Source: Syntrophotalea acetylenivorans
Lineage (GTDB): Bacteria; Desulfobacterota; Desulfuromonadia; Desulfuromonadales; Syntrophotaleaceae
DNA: 64,000 bases
NCBI RefSeq assembly: GCF_001887775.1
Contig: NZ_CP015519.1
Span: 1,178,001-1,242,000, forward strand
Direction of reading: 5' to 3'
Of this stretch, positions 8,309 through 17,212 are shown one piece after another. The notes beneath the pieces are model-generated. The model saw nothing but the letters and a program-made list of their open reading frames with translations, did no database searches and was not told the origin of the DNA. The position numbers were made by a program, and so were the translations under genes. The stretch's first letter is position 1. Each line of letters opens with the position of its first letter.

Positions 8309-8607
8309 TCGTCCCTCTCTGAATGCTTGGATTTTTTGATCGATTAATAAAAAAAGTCATTGTCTTTTCGACTGCAAGCTACAGACAACTGCCAGCACTA
8401 AAGACTATCGCTTCTATATACAAATATCGCACCACCTTTTTCAGACAAAAGACTGTTTAAAAACTCAGAAAGAACAACAACGCCTGCAAAGGGCTAAAAT
8501 GAGCGATTTCTCAGCCTTGTAATCGGCTTGATCAAAAATTTCTCAAAGTTACTCAAAGCACGCGGATAATTAATACTGCTCTGTGACAAGTGACATTAGT
8601 GAGCCCC

Positions 8608-8626
8608 ATGCCACACTATTGCCACA
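8608..8626 (-). promoter_or_regulatory. Possible sigma-54 promoter toward cheA
   Basis: On the minus strand TGTGGCAATAGTGTGGCAT has GG and GC exactly ten bases apart, with TGGCA at -24 and TGGCA in place of TTGCA at -12. The leader to cheA would be about 290 bases, which is long. Weak evidence. Confidence 0.3.
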
Positions 8627-8672
8627 CTTATGCGGCACAGTGCCCCACTTCAGGATTCTCAGAAACCATAAT

Positions 8673-8706
8673 CCATAAAATGGCTGTCAAATTTTTGGCC
8701 ATGCAT
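8673..8706. repeat. Dispersed repeat, copy 1
   Basis: CCATAAAATGGCT, then six bases later ATTTTTG and CATGCA, match a segment at 42710-42743 in the same order and spacing. The first part is itself an imperfect hairpin (CCAT/ATGG). Both copies are in spacers, so this may be a small intergenic repeat family. Confidence 0.5.
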
Positions 8707-8760
8707 AACCATGTTTCACACAGATAGATAAAAACAACCAGAGAAACAGCGAGTTATATA

Positions 8761-8778
8761 TTGGCACATTATTAGCAC
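8761..8778 (+). promoter_or_regulatory. Sigma-54 promoter of the TPR-flgB-fliE operon
   Basis: TTGGCACATTATTAGCAC fits the -24/-12 consensus: TTGGCAC, GG and GC ten bases apart, with TAGCA in place of TTGCA. Transcription would start near 8789, about 64 bases before the start codon at 8853. Sigma-54 control of early flagellar operons is common in polar flagellates. Confidence 0.7.
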
Positions 8779-8852
8779 AAAGCTATAACGTCACGGGCGG
8801 ATCAAATAGCCCCGGTTCCTTTTAACTAGTAATTCTAAGGGTTCATTCTTCA

Positions 8853-11255
8853 ATGTTTCTTCGCCGAGCCACATACCTTCTGTCCTGCTTGTTGATTTTC
8901 GGACTGGCCCAACAGGCCATGGCCGGCACGGCTCCCCTGTTAAACAAAATGACCAAAGAAGACAGCCTTGCAAGCAGTCGGGTTTTATTCGATTTTTCTG
9001 TCCTGCCGGAATACCGAATCGAACCGTCCGGGCAGCGGATCGACCTCTTTTTCACCGAAGCCACTGCCGCACCTTTTCTGCACCTATTACCGGAAGACGA
9101 TAAAATCGTCAAAATCCTGTTAGCCAGATCCCAAAAGGAATTGATGGTATCGATCCTGCTGCGTCAAATCCCAGCCAACGTGACGGTTGCAGCATCTCAG
9201 ACTGCCGCAACCGTTGAACTGGAACTTTTCTGGCAAAAAGCCGGGGGCGGTCGTCCTGCAATCGCTTTTCGCATCAGCGGACTCCCTTCACGGCAGGCCA
9301 ACACCAGCAGCAGCGCTCCCTTTATAAAATCGAGATTTAACGGCCAATGGCAAAAATTTTTCGGCGAATATCAAACGCCCCTGCTGATGAATCTGCCCCT
9401 TAACGTATCCCGGCCTACACTCCCCCGTTTCGGCTTTGAACAGGCTTCACCCGCTTTCGCCGCAGTCCTTAAAAAATTAGAAGACAAGGCCCCGAAAGAA
9501 GCTCGCGCGCTCCTGCAGAATATTTCATCGACCGAGCTCAGCCAAATAGGATTATTTAAAAAACAACTCTTGCAAGTTGAAGCCTTATTGCGTGACGGCT
9601 CTGCCGAACAAAGCCTAGCCATATTGGAAAAGATCCCGAGAGAGGAGCTCTCCCTCGGTCTTCAACAGCGAGCCGGTTATCTGCACAATCTGACTCTTGC
9701 TTTAACCGATGACCGCTACGGCGCCATGGCCTGGCACGCCGAGCTTGAAAAGCTGTTGCTAGAAGGCCCCTATCTCTGCCACTTCAAACTGTTGCAGGCG
9801 GAAATCGCCCTTCTAAACAACGATGGCCCACTGGCATTAAAAAAATTGCTTTGGGAGAAAAGCCACTGGCCCGAAGCCCTACGCTCTATTCATGAGTTAC
9901 GCATCGCCGATGCCCAGGTGGCCACAGGCCAGTCACGGGAAGCTTTGCCTTACTACCTAAAACGGATGCAGGGTGTTGGATTGCCAACCAATGACCTTTT
10001 TTCGTTTCAACAAGCCGCCAAGGCTTTTTTCGACAATCAACACTGGGAAAAGGCGCACCTCCTTTATCAGCGACTGGCTAATTTGTTGCCTGAGACTGAT
10101 GCAACAAGCCAAGCGCTGTTTCTTAGTAGTTTGGCAAGCTATAACAATGGCGAGCAAAAGGCCGCAATGTTGCAATTCCGTTTACTCCGAGAAGATTTCC
10201 CGAGAACCAGCGGCGATATTCGCGCCTGGTTGAAGATGCTTGACCATGGTCTCAGCACTGTTGAAGAACGTCATCTGCTGCAAGGACTTCGCGACTATCC
10301 AACCATTCTTTCCTTGACCCGGGACCGGAAATTACGCGAGGAAATTATCTTCAAGCTCGGCATCACTCTGCACCTGCATGGCGAGTCACTAAGGGCTATC
10401 GATACCTTGGGACAGCTTCGCAGAAATTTTGCCAGCAGCCCATTGCGGGGCGAAGCGGAAGCTCTGATGGCGGAAATCCTTCCTCCCGAGCTGGAAAGGC
10501 TTATTAGCGAGGGAGAAGACCTCCAGGCCGTGGTACTGCTGGAAAAGTATCGGGAGCTGCTGATACGAGGCGATGGAAAATGGCCTTTTCTACCCAAATT
10601 AGCCAATGCATTCACCCAGTTGGGACTTTTCGAGCGCGGCTGCAGGGTCTACCTGTACCTACTGGACAATACAAGAAGCAAAGAGGATGCAGAAAATTTC
10701 TACTTACCCCTGGCATCCCTCTACTACGACCGGGACGAGTACACACTGGCCGAAAAGTACAGCACGGCCTACCTGAACAATTACCCCAAAGGCGCAGATC
10801 GCACCGCTCTCTTTCTATTGCGCCTTCGCGCCCTGTATAAACTGGCGCGCTTTGAAGAAGCCGCGGAGCTGTTGCAAAAAAAGCATTACCCCCGCAGCAC
10901 CGAGATTGAACTGTTGGCCACAGAAATTTATTGGGAGCTGGGAGATTACAACAAAGTTATCGACTTTGCTAATCGGCTGGGCGACCGGGGCGAAGCCATT
11001 CCCCCTTCCGGCCTTCTCTTGGAAGCAGAAGCCCTGCGCCGTCTTGGCCATGCCAAACAGGCACTACCTCTCTATGAAGTGTTGGCTGAAGAGGGAACCT
11101 TCGGTGATCAAGCCACTTACCGCTGTGGTCAGATCCTGTTAGCTAAAGGAGAACGAGCCAGAGCGCTTAAGCTTTTTCAGAAACTGGTCGAAAAAGGAAA
11201 GAATGATCTCTGGCAACAACTGGCCAGTGATTTTGTTGCTGCTGAAACCTACTGA
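8853..11255 (+). CDS. Secreted tetratricopeptide-repeat protein at the head of the flagellar operon
   Basis: 800 residues with an N-terminal signal peptide (positive MFLRR, hydrophobic stretch, AMA-G cleavage near residue 24), so it acts in the periplasm or at the outer membrane. From about residue 190 onward it is a long helical array with TPR/SEL-like pairs (for example around 380-450 and 590-790). No enzyme motif is seen. It is the first gene after the sigma-54 promoter, 44 bases before flgB, and is therefore made with the early basal body. A scaffold for basal-body or motor assembly is plausible. I know similar TPR genes upstream of flgB in related bacteria but no assigned function. Confidence 0.75.
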   Translation: MFLRRATYLLSCLLIFGLAQQAMAGTAPLLNKMTKEDSLASSRVLFDFSVLPEYRIEPSGQRIDLFFTEATAAPFLHLLPEDDKIVKILLARSQKELMVSILLRQIPANVTVAASQTAATVELELFWQKAGGGRPAIAFRISGLPSRQANTSSSAPFIKSRFNGQWQKFFGEYQTPLLMNLPLNVSRPTLPRFGFEQASPAFAAVLKKLEDKAPKEARALLQNISSTELSQIGLFKKQLLQVEALLRDGSAEQSLAILEKIPREELSLGLQQRAGYLHNLTLALTDDRYGAMAWHAELEKLLLEGPYLCHFKLLQAEIALLNNDGPLALKKLLWEKSHWPEALRSIHELRIADAQVATGQSREALPYYLKRMQGVGLPTNDLFSFQQAAKAFFDNQHWEKAHLLYQRLANLLPETDATSQALFLSSLASYNNGEQKAAMLQFRLLREDFPRTSGDIRAWLKMLDHGLSTVEERHLLQGLRDYPTILSLTRDRKLREEIIFKLGITLHLHGESLRAIDTLGQLRRNFASSPLRGEAEALMAEILPPELERLISEGEDLQAVVLLEKYRELLIRGDGKWPFLPKLANAFTQLGLFERGCRVYLYLLDNTRSKEDAENFYLPLASLYYDRDEYTLAEKYSTAYLNNYPKGADRTALFLLRLRALYKLARFEEAAELLQKKHYPRSTEIELLATEIYWELGDYNKVIDFANRLGDRGEAIPPSGLLLEAEALRRLGHAKQALPLYEVLAEEGTFGDQATYRCGQILLAKGERARALKLFQKLVEKGKNDLWQQLASDFVAAETY

Positions 11256-11299
11256 CCTTCCGCGGCGAAACAACTGCCTGCATAAGGGAGAAACAACAG

Positions 11300-11713
11300 A
11301 TGCCAATAGATGGAATGTTTGACCGTACCGTTGGAGTCTTGGGGAAGGTTCTGGACCTGCGCAATCGCAGCCAACAGATCATCTCCTCCAACCTGGCCAA
11401 CATCGATACGCCTGGCTACACTCCGAGTCGACTCCGCTTTGAAGAAGACCTGCAACAGGCGCTGGATGACAAATCGCAAGCGGCCGCGCCGCGCCATGCG
11501 AAACACTTCGATATCACCGGTGGCAGCCTGGAGCAGGTCAGCGGGCGGGTCGAAAGACTGGCCAACAATAATGGTCTAGGGGATCAGAATGGCGTCGACC
11601 TCGATCAGGAGATGGTAACCCAGGCCGAAAACCAGATCTATTACGAAGCTGCGACCCAGATGCTGAATAAAAAACTGGGGCTGCTCAAATACGTCATTCA
11701 AAGTGATCGCTAA
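11300..11713 (+). CDS. flgB: Flagellar basal-body rod protein FlgB
   Basis: 137 residues, the usual length. The N-terminal rod signature SSNLANIDTPGY (about 32-43) and a C-terminal coiled segment ending in KKLGLLKYVIQ are present. FlgB is the proximal rod subunit, exported by the type III apparatus and polymerised in the periplasm on FliE. A GGGAGAAAC ribosome site precedes the ATG. It is 13 bases from flgC. Confidence 0.95.
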   Translation: MPIDGMFDRTVGVLGKVLDLRNRSQQIISSNLANIDTPGYTPSRLRFEEDLQQALDDKSQAAAPRHAKHFDITGGSLEQVSGRVERLANNNGLGDQNGVDLDQEMVTQAENQIYYEAATQMLNKKLGLLKYVIQSDR

Positions 11714-11726
11714 GGAGACCTGAACA

Positions 11727-12158
11727 ATGGATATCTTTACTTCGATGCAGATCAGTTCCTCGGCTCTGAGCGCCCAGCGAACCCGGCTGAACGTCATCAG
11801 TTCCAACCTGGCTAACGTCGGCACAACTCGTACTCCCGAAGGAGGCCCCTACCGGAAACGCCAGGTCGTTTTTCAAAGCAGCAACGAAAGCTTTGCCAAA
11901 CATCTGGACAATGCCAGCAAGCAGGGCATACAAGGAGTCAAAGTAGCGGAAATCCAGGTTAGCCAGGCGCCGCTGCGAACCGTCTATGAACCGGGGCACC
12001 CCGATGCCGATGAAACTGGCATGGTCCACCTTCCGAATATCAATACCATGGAAGAAATGGTCGACATGATGAATGCCACCCGTACCTACGAAGCAAACGC
12101 CTCGGCCATTCAAGCGAGCAAACGAATGGCGCTTAAGGCCCTAGAGATAGGCAGGTAA
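11727..12158 (+). CDS. flgC: Flagellar basal-body rod protein FlgC
   Basis: 143 residues. N-terminal SSNLANV (about 26-32) and the C-terminal NTMEEMVDMMNATRTYEAN motif identify a rod protein. The charged GGPYRKRQVVFQ segment is typical of FlgC. It forms the proximal rod with FlgB and FlgF. AAGGAG lies upstream of the start. fliE follows after 6 bases. Confidence 0.95.
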   Translation: MDIFTSMQISSSALSAQRTRLNVISSNLANVGTTRTPEGGPYRKRQVVFQSSNESFAKHLDNASKQGIQGVKVAEIQVSQAPLRTVYEPGHPDADETGMVHLPNINTMEEMVDMMNATRTYEANASAIQASKRMALKALEIGR

Positions 12159-12164
12159 TCCACG

Positions 12165-12455
12165 ATGAAAAATATTAACGCTATAAATTCGACCTTCCCG
12201 TCCCCCACTGCGCCGCAAAAAGCCGGCAAACCGGGTGGCGGCTTCGCCGATCAGCTTAAAGATGCCATTAACAGCACCAACGAAGCCCAGGTTAAAGCCG
12301 ACCAGGCCGTCGAGCAACTGCACAGCGGCCAGGGCGGAAGTCTTCATGAGGTCATGCTCTCCCTGGAAAAGGCTGACATTTCCATGCGCCTGTTCGTGCA
12401 GTTGCGCAACAAGGCCGTCGATGCCTACCAGGAAATCATGCGCATGAATGTGTAA
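12165..12455 (+). CDS. fliE: Hook-basal body protein FliE
   Basis: 96 residues, typical. FliE joins the MS ring to the rod and is the first substrate of the export gate. The C-terminal MLSLEKADISMRLFVQLRNK and AYQEIMRMNV segments are characteristic. The N-terminal half is Ala/Pro/Gly-rich and poorly conserved, as usual. It is in the flgBC-fliE order found in most flagellates. Confidence 0.94.
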   Translation: MKNINAINSTFPSPTAPQKAGKPGGGFADQLKDAINSTNEAQVKADQAVEQLHSGQGGSLHEVMLSLEKADISMRLFVQLRNKAVDAYQEIMRMNV

Positions 12456-12539
12456 TGAGGCTAAACCCTCTTTAACAACTCATTTGTCAGTTGTTCGTTT
12501 CAAATGTTTTTTATGAATGCCGACCGGAGGTTAACCGCC

Positions 12540-14093
12540 ATGGCGGAAGAAACCAAACCCAATCTTATTGAAACTATCAAGCAGTGGCCGCGATCCCGCC
12601 AGATCAGTCTGGGCGTTGTAACGGTACTTTGTCTTGTGTTCTTTTCCGTACTGGTAATGCAGGCCAGGCACGTCGATTATCAGTTGCTGTTCGGCAATCT
12701 GCCTACCAGCGATGCTTCGGCTGTCATTACGCGCCTCAAGGATCAGAAGATCTCCTATCGCCTTGAGAATGGCGGTACCGCCATCTATATCCCGGCCAAC
12801 AAAGTCTACGAGGTTCGTCTCGAATTAGCCGGTGCCGGACTTCCCCAGGGAGCCGGAGTCGGCTTTGAAATCTTTGACAAACAAAGTTTCGGCATGACCG
12901 ACTTTGCTCAAAAGATTAATTATCAGCGCGCCCTGCAAGGTGAATTGTCTCGGACCATAGCCTCCCTGGCTCCGGTGGAAGGGGCTCGGGTTCATTTGGC
13001 CCTGGCTGCAAAACGCCTGTTTCGCGAGCAGCAGGAAAAGACCACCGCCTCGGTTATCGTCAAACTGGTCCCGGGGCGCAAACTGAACGATGGCCAGATC
13101 CAGGGCATTGTGAATCTGGTCTCCGGCAGCGTTGAAGGCCTCCATGCCGGCCAGGTCTCGGTTATCGACGCCAACGGACGAGTTTTGTCGAAATCCCCTC
13201 AGGCGGAAACGGACAGCCCTCTCAGCCCCGGATTACAGCAATATCAGCAAAGCTTGGAAAAACGCTTGGAAAACCGTGCTCAGTCCTTGCTTGATCGCGC
13301 CTTGGGAGTCGGCAATTCTCTGGTTCAAATTACCGCCAGCCTCGATTTCTCGCAACGGGAACATTTGGAAGAAGCCTACGACCCGAACGGCTCGGCGGTT
13401 CGCAGTGAACAGGCGACAACGGAGAAGAGCGGCAACAGCACCAATGGTGGCGTCCCCGGAGTACAATCGAACCTTAACGAATCCGCCGGCATTCAGGGGT
13501 TCAATTCTTCCAACCGTAGCGAAGAGACCACCAATTACGAGGTGAGCAAGACCGTCAGCAAAATAGTCGAGTCGGTAGGGTCCATTAAAACCTTGTCCGT
13601 CGCGGTACTGGTTGCCGACCGTCAACTGCCCGCTACCGAAGGAAGCGAAGCGACCTACGAACCCCGACCGGCCGAAGAACTCACTTCCATCGAGCAAATG
13701 GTGCGCAGCGCCCTGGGACTGAACAATGAACGCGGAGACCAGATCGTGGTTATTTCCCGGCCCTTCGAAAATGACTTTTACGATTCCACGGCTCCTGAAA
13801 CTACTCCCGGAGCGGATATTTACAGTTACGTGCCGATGGTCAAATACGGACTTTTGACCGTCGCCGCCCTGCTCCTCTACTTCCTGCTCATCCGGCCGCT
13901 GGTTAAAACCCTTAAAGGCGAAGAAAAGATGGTGGAACACTACAAAACTGTCGAACAGCTGGAATCGGAACTTTCCGGCAGACCCTTGCAGCTTGAGGGC
14001 CCCAACGCTGAAGCGGTGAAATTGAGAGAAGAAGTCATGAATTCTGAAAACATCTCCGCACAGGTCATCAAAACCTGGCTTAAAGAAGGCTGA
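12540..14093 (+). CDS. fliF: Flagellar MS-ring protein FliF
   Basis: I choose the ATG at 12540 (517 residues), with GGAGG nine bases upstream, over an in-frame ATG at 12504 that lacks a ribosome site. Transmembrane helices lie near 24-42 and 437-456, with the ring-building periplasmic domain between them. The short C-terminal cytoplasmic tail binds FliG. A weak hairpin (AACAACT/AGTTGTT, 12474-12495) lies in the preceding 84-base gap, perhaps adjusting the fliE:fliF ratio. FliF is the base on which the motor and export gate assemble. Confidence 0.95.
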   Translation: MAEETKPNLIETIKQWPRSRQISLGVVTVLCLVFFSVLVMQARHVDYQLLFGNLPTSDASAVITRLKDQKISYRLENGGTAIYIPANKVYEVRLELAGAGLPQGAGVGFEIFDKQSFGMTDFAQKINYQRALQGELSRTIASLAPVEGARVHLALAAKRLFREQQEKTTASVIVKLVPGRKLNDGQIQGIVNLVSGSVEGLHAGQVSVIDANGRVLSKSPQAETDSPLSPGLQQYQQSLEKRLENRAQSLLDRALGVGNSLVQITASLDFSQREHLEEAYDPNGSAVRSEQATTEKSGNSTNGGVPGVQSNLNESAGIQGFNSSNRSEETTNYEVSKTVSKIVESVGSIKTLSVAVLVADRQLPATEGSEATYEPRPAEELTSIEQMVRSALGLNNERGDQIVVISRPFENDFYDSTAPETTPGADIYSYVPMVKYGLLTVAALLLYFLLIRPLVKTLKGEEKMVEHYKTVEQLESELSGRPLQLEGPNAEAVKLREEVMNSENISAQVIKTWLKEG

Positions 14094-14110
14094 AGGAGCC
14101 CTTGAACAAC

Positions 14111-15121
14111 ATGGATCTGCAAAAACTGTCAGGAGCTGAAAAAGCCGCCATTCTGCTTTTGTGCCTCGGGGAGGAAGCCACCTCCAAGGTCTTTGAATCC
14201 CTCAGCGATGCGGAGGTGCGTGAAATCACCAGGCACATGATCACCATCGAACATATCCCCGCGCAAGTTTCCCGCGAAGTGGTGGCCGAGTTTAATCGCA
14301 CCCAGAAGTCCCATGCCGGGATCTTCATTCGTGGCAATGATTTTGTCAAAAAAGTCATTGCCGGAAGCGAAGACCAAAAACGAGCGGAAAAACTACTGGA
14401 GGATGTGACCTGGGACGAAGAGGCTCGGCCCCTTGAAACCATTGCCATCATGCAGCCTCACATGGTTGCCAGCCTGCTGGAAAACGAACATCCGCAAACC
14501 GTCGCATTGATTCTTTCGACCCAAAGAATCGAACATTCGGCCAAGATTCTCAATTGCATGAACGAGTCGATCCGGGCCGACATTATGTACCGCATCGCCA
14601 GGACAGAACAGGTTTCGCCGGAGATTGTCGGTCAGATCGAAGATGCCCTCCGCAAAGAGATCGGCATCGTCGCCCGCCAGGACAAGCAGCATCAGCTCGG
14701 TGGCGTCAGCCGCGTGGTCGACATCATTAACAACATGGGCCCGGGGGCAGATAAGAAGATCCTTGAAGGGATCGGAAAAACAGACCCGGATATGGCAGAT
14801 GAAATCCGCAACAACATGTTCACCTTCGAGGACCTGGTCAACCTTGACGGTCGCACCTTGCAAACGATCTTGCGGGAGATCAACAACGACCAATTGACCC
14901 TGGCCCTCAAATCGGCGTCCGACAACCTCAAGGAAGCGATATTCCAGAACATCTCGGGTCGGGCAGCGGAAATGATTCAGGACGACCTGGAAGCCATGGG
15001 TCCGGTGAAACTTTCTGAAGTCGAAACCATGCAGCAGACTATCGTCAAGATCGTCCTTAAGCTTGAAGAAGAAGAAAAAATCCTGATTCCCGGTCGTGGA
15101 GGGGCAGATGCTCTCGTCTAA
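14111..15121 (+). CDS. fliG: Flagellar motor switch protein FliG
   Basis: 336 residues from the ATG at 14111; a TTG three codons earlier (14102) is the alternative, as GAAGGAG at 14092-14098 is three bases from TTG and twelve from ATG. LSGAEKAAILLL begins the FliF-binding domain. EHPQT (about 125-129) of the middle domain and the FTFEDL segment and charged ILREI helix of the torque domain are visible. It carries torque from MotA to the rotor. The stop overlaps the fliH start. Confidence 0.95.
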   Translation: MDLQKLSGAEKAAILLLCLGEEATSKVFESLSDAEVREITRHMITIEHIPAQVSREVVAEFNRTQKSHAGIFIRGNDFVKKVIAGSEDQKRAEKLLEDVTWDEEARPLETIAIMQPHMVASLLENEHPQTVALILSTQRIEHSAKILNCMNESIRADIMYRIARTEQVSPEIVGQIEDALRKEIGIVARQDKQHQLGGVSRVVDIINNMGPGADKKILEGIGKTDPDMADEIRNNMFTFEDLVNLDGRTLQTILREINNDQLTLALKSASDNLKEAIFQNISGRAAEMIQDDLEAMGPVKLSEVETMQQTIVKIVLKLEEEEKILIPGRGGADALV

Positions 15122-15818
15122 AATATATCGGTCCAGCGATACGCAGGGACTCAAACGCATCAGCTTCCGAGAATTCGGCGACAATGGCCAAGTGGTAGAA
15201 GACGGCCTGCTCTTCGAGGATGACGTCTTCAGCGAAGAAGCAGTCCCCCCCCCTCAACCTGAACATCCAGAGCAGCCCGAGCAGCCCCCCGAACCCCCGT
15301 CAGCGCCACCGGCGGACCTCGGCAAGCAGATCGAAGAAGCTTATCTACAGGGCAAGGAAGAAGGGCAGCAGGAAATTCAACTGCAATTCGGCAGTTCCCT
15401 GGAGATGCTCGCCCATGGCATCGAGGAGGTCAGTCGCCTGCGGGCTACCCTACTACAGAACAGTAGTCAGGATATGCTGCGACTGGTGCTGTCCATCGCA
15501 CGCCAGGTCATTCACGGTGAAGTGAGCCTTAACCGCGAACTTATTCTGACCACGATTGATAAAGCTTTGCGGGCCGCCGTGCGTTCCGATCATTATCACA
15601 TCAAGGTTCATCCCGATGACCTCGCCTTGGTTACAGAGAACAAGCCCTTCTTCATCACCAGCATCAACGGCCTGGAAAGCATCACTCTGGAAGGCGACCA
15701 GAAGATTGCCCGGGGCGGCTGCCAGGTCGAATCGGACCTCGGTGCCGTAGATGCCACCATCGACGGACAACTGGAAGAGATTCGCCGCACCTTGCTGAGC
15801 ACCATGGAGCAAGGCTGA
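15108..15818 (+). CDS. fliH: Flagellar export ATPase regulator FliH
   Basis: 236 residues from ATG 15108, with GGAGGGG just upstream inside fliG; a GTG at 15096 is less likely. The N-terminal third holds a proline-glutamate linker (about 46-68) encoded partly by a run of nine C (15245-15253). After this come a coiled coil and the conserved C-terminal FliH/HrpE domain. FliH dimers tether and restrain FliI and link it to the C ring. fliI starts on the last base of the fliH stop codon. Confidence 0.9.
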   Translation: MLSSKIYRSSDTQGLKRISFREFGDNGQVVEDGLLFEDDVFSEEAVPPPQPEHPEQPEQPPEPPSAPPADLGKQIEEAYLQGKEEGQQEIQLQFGSSLEMLAHGIEEVSRLRATLLQNSSQDMLRLVLSIARQVIHGEVSLNRELILTTIDKALRAAVRSDHYHIKVHPDDLALVTENKPFFITSINGLESITLEGDQKIARGGCQVESDLGAVDATIDGQLEEIRRTLLSTMEQG

Positions 15819-17119
15819 TGGATAAGTTGCTGGAATGCGTCGCCAATCTCAACCCCCTGCAGATCAGCGGCAAGGTCACCAAAATCGTCGGCTTGGTAGT
15901 TGAAGGCTACTGCCCCGCATCGACAGTCGGCACCCTCTGCGAACTGGTACCTCTCAACGGGGGTGAACCGGTCCCCGCCGAGGTGGTGGGTTTTCGCGAT
16001 GGCCGGGCTCTGCTTATGCCCCTTGGCGAATTGCGCGGACTCGGTCCCGGCAGTCTGATAAGAGTATTGAGGGATAGTGCTTCACTGGCGGTCGGCCCCG
16101 AACTGCTCGGCCGGGTAATCGACGCCATGGGACAACCCATCGACACGGCCCCTATGGCCCCGCCGCAATTCGAGATGCCTCTCTACGCCCTTCCCGCCGG
16201 TCCCATGGCGCGCAAGAACATCGACCAGCCTCTCGATTTGGGCATTCGTGCCATCAACGGCTTATTGACTTGCGGCGAAGGACAACGCATGGGCATCATG
16301 GCCGGCTCCGGGGTGGGCAAAAGCGTCCTGCTCGGCATGATCGCCAAAAATACCCGTGCCGACATCAACGTTATCGCCCTCATCGGCGAACGTGGTCGCG
16401 AAGTGCGTGAGTTTATCGAACGGGATTTAGGCGAAGAAGGCCTGGCCCGCTCGGTCCTGGTGGTCGCCACCTCCGATCAATCCCCTTTGTTGCGCATGCG
16501 CGGCGCCTTTGTTGCCACCACGATCGCCGAATATTTCTGCAAACGAGGCAAAAACGTGTTGCTGATGATGGACTCGGTGACCCGTTTCGCCATGGCCATG
16601 CGCGAGGTCGGATTGGCCATCGGCGAACCGCCGACAACCAAAGGCTATACGCCATCGGTCTTCGCCACCCTGCCAAAGCTGTTGGAACGAGCGGGCAGTT
16701 TCAAGGGGGCCGGCAGCATCACCGGCCTGTATACCGTGTTGGTCGAAGGCGATGACATGAACGAACCGGTAGCCGACGCAGTCCGTTCCATTCTTGACGG
16801 CCATATTGTTCTGTCCCGTAAACTGGCGGCGGCCAACCACTACCCCTGCATCGATATTCTCACCAGTGCCAGCCGTGTTATGCGCGATATCGTCTCCGAG
16901 GAGCATTATAAATGCAGCGGCCGGGTTAGAGAGGTTCTGGCGACCTACCAGGAAGCTGAGGATTTGATCAACATCGGGGCTTACAGTTCCGGCAGTAATC
17001 CCGATATCGATTATTCGCTGACCAAAATCGACCAGGTAAAAGACTTCCTTCGCCAAGGCATGAACGAAGCGGTCGATTATCCTTCAACCCTGCAGCAAAT
17101 CAGCGAACTGTTCGACTGA
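15818..17119 (+). CDS. fliI: Flagellum-specific ATPase FliI
   Basis: 433 residues, the usual size. Walker A is GSGVGKS (about 162-168); Walker B follows with LLMMDSVTRFAMA. The F1-beta-like EPPTTKGYTPSVF segment is present. It forms a hexameric cytoplasmic ATPase that unloads chaperones at the export gate. It is translationally coupled to fliH. Confidence 0.96.
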   Translation: MDKLLECVANLNPLQISGKVTKIVGLVVEGYCPASTVGTLCELVPLNGGEPVPAEVVGFRDGRALLMPLGELRGLGPGSLIRVLRDSASLAVGPELLGRVIDAMGQPIDTAPMAPPQFEMPLYALPAGPMARKNIDQPLDLGIRAINGLLTCGEGQRMGIMAGSGVGKSVLLGMIAKNTRADINVIALIGERGREVREFIERDLGEEGLARSVLVVATSDQSPLLRMRGAFVATTIAEYFCKRGKNVLLMMDSVTRFAMAMREVGLAIGEPPTTKGYTPSVFATLPKLLERAGSFKGAGSITGLYTVLVEGDDMNEPVADAVRSILDGHIVLSRKLAAANHYPCIDILTSASRVMRDIVSEEHYKCSGRVREVLATYQEAEDLINIGAYSSGSNPDIDYSLTKIDQVKDFLRQGMNEAVDYPSTLQQISELFD

Positions 17120-17130
17120 TCCAAGCCCTT

Positions 17131-17160
17131 TTGCCTGGCATAAAAGGCAATTTCGTTATC
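17131..17160 (+). terminator. Weak hairpin after fliI
   Basis: TTGCCT (17131-17136) pairs with AGGCAA (17145-17150), followed by a T-rich stretch rather than a clean U run. It may attenuate transcription or process the message within the operon. Confidence 0.3.
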
Positions 17161-17212
17161 GTCTTTTATATCTTTCGTTTTTTTTATTCCTCGCGCCACC
17201 GGACTTTTCATC

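Larger units (their letters stand above)
8309..8852. other. Divergent control region between cheA and the flagellar operon
   Basis: 544 bases without a gene, A/T-richer than the flanks. It holds a strong sigma-54 site facing right (8761-8778), a weaker sigma-54-like site facing cheA (8608-8626), a GGCAC-A-GTGCC palindrome (8634-8644), a repeated GCCACACT pair (8610-8628) and one copy of a dispersed repeat (8673-8706). The palindrome and repeats lie about 120-150 bases upstream of the rightward promoter, a usual distance for an enhancer-binding protein of the FleQ/FlrC type; that is inference. Confidence 0.6.

Noticed and set aside
8853-11255. TPR protein as a MotY-, FlgT- or FlgP-type disk protein
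   Set aside because: It has no OmpA or FlgT features; only TPR-like repeats and a signal peptide are visible, so no specific name is justified.
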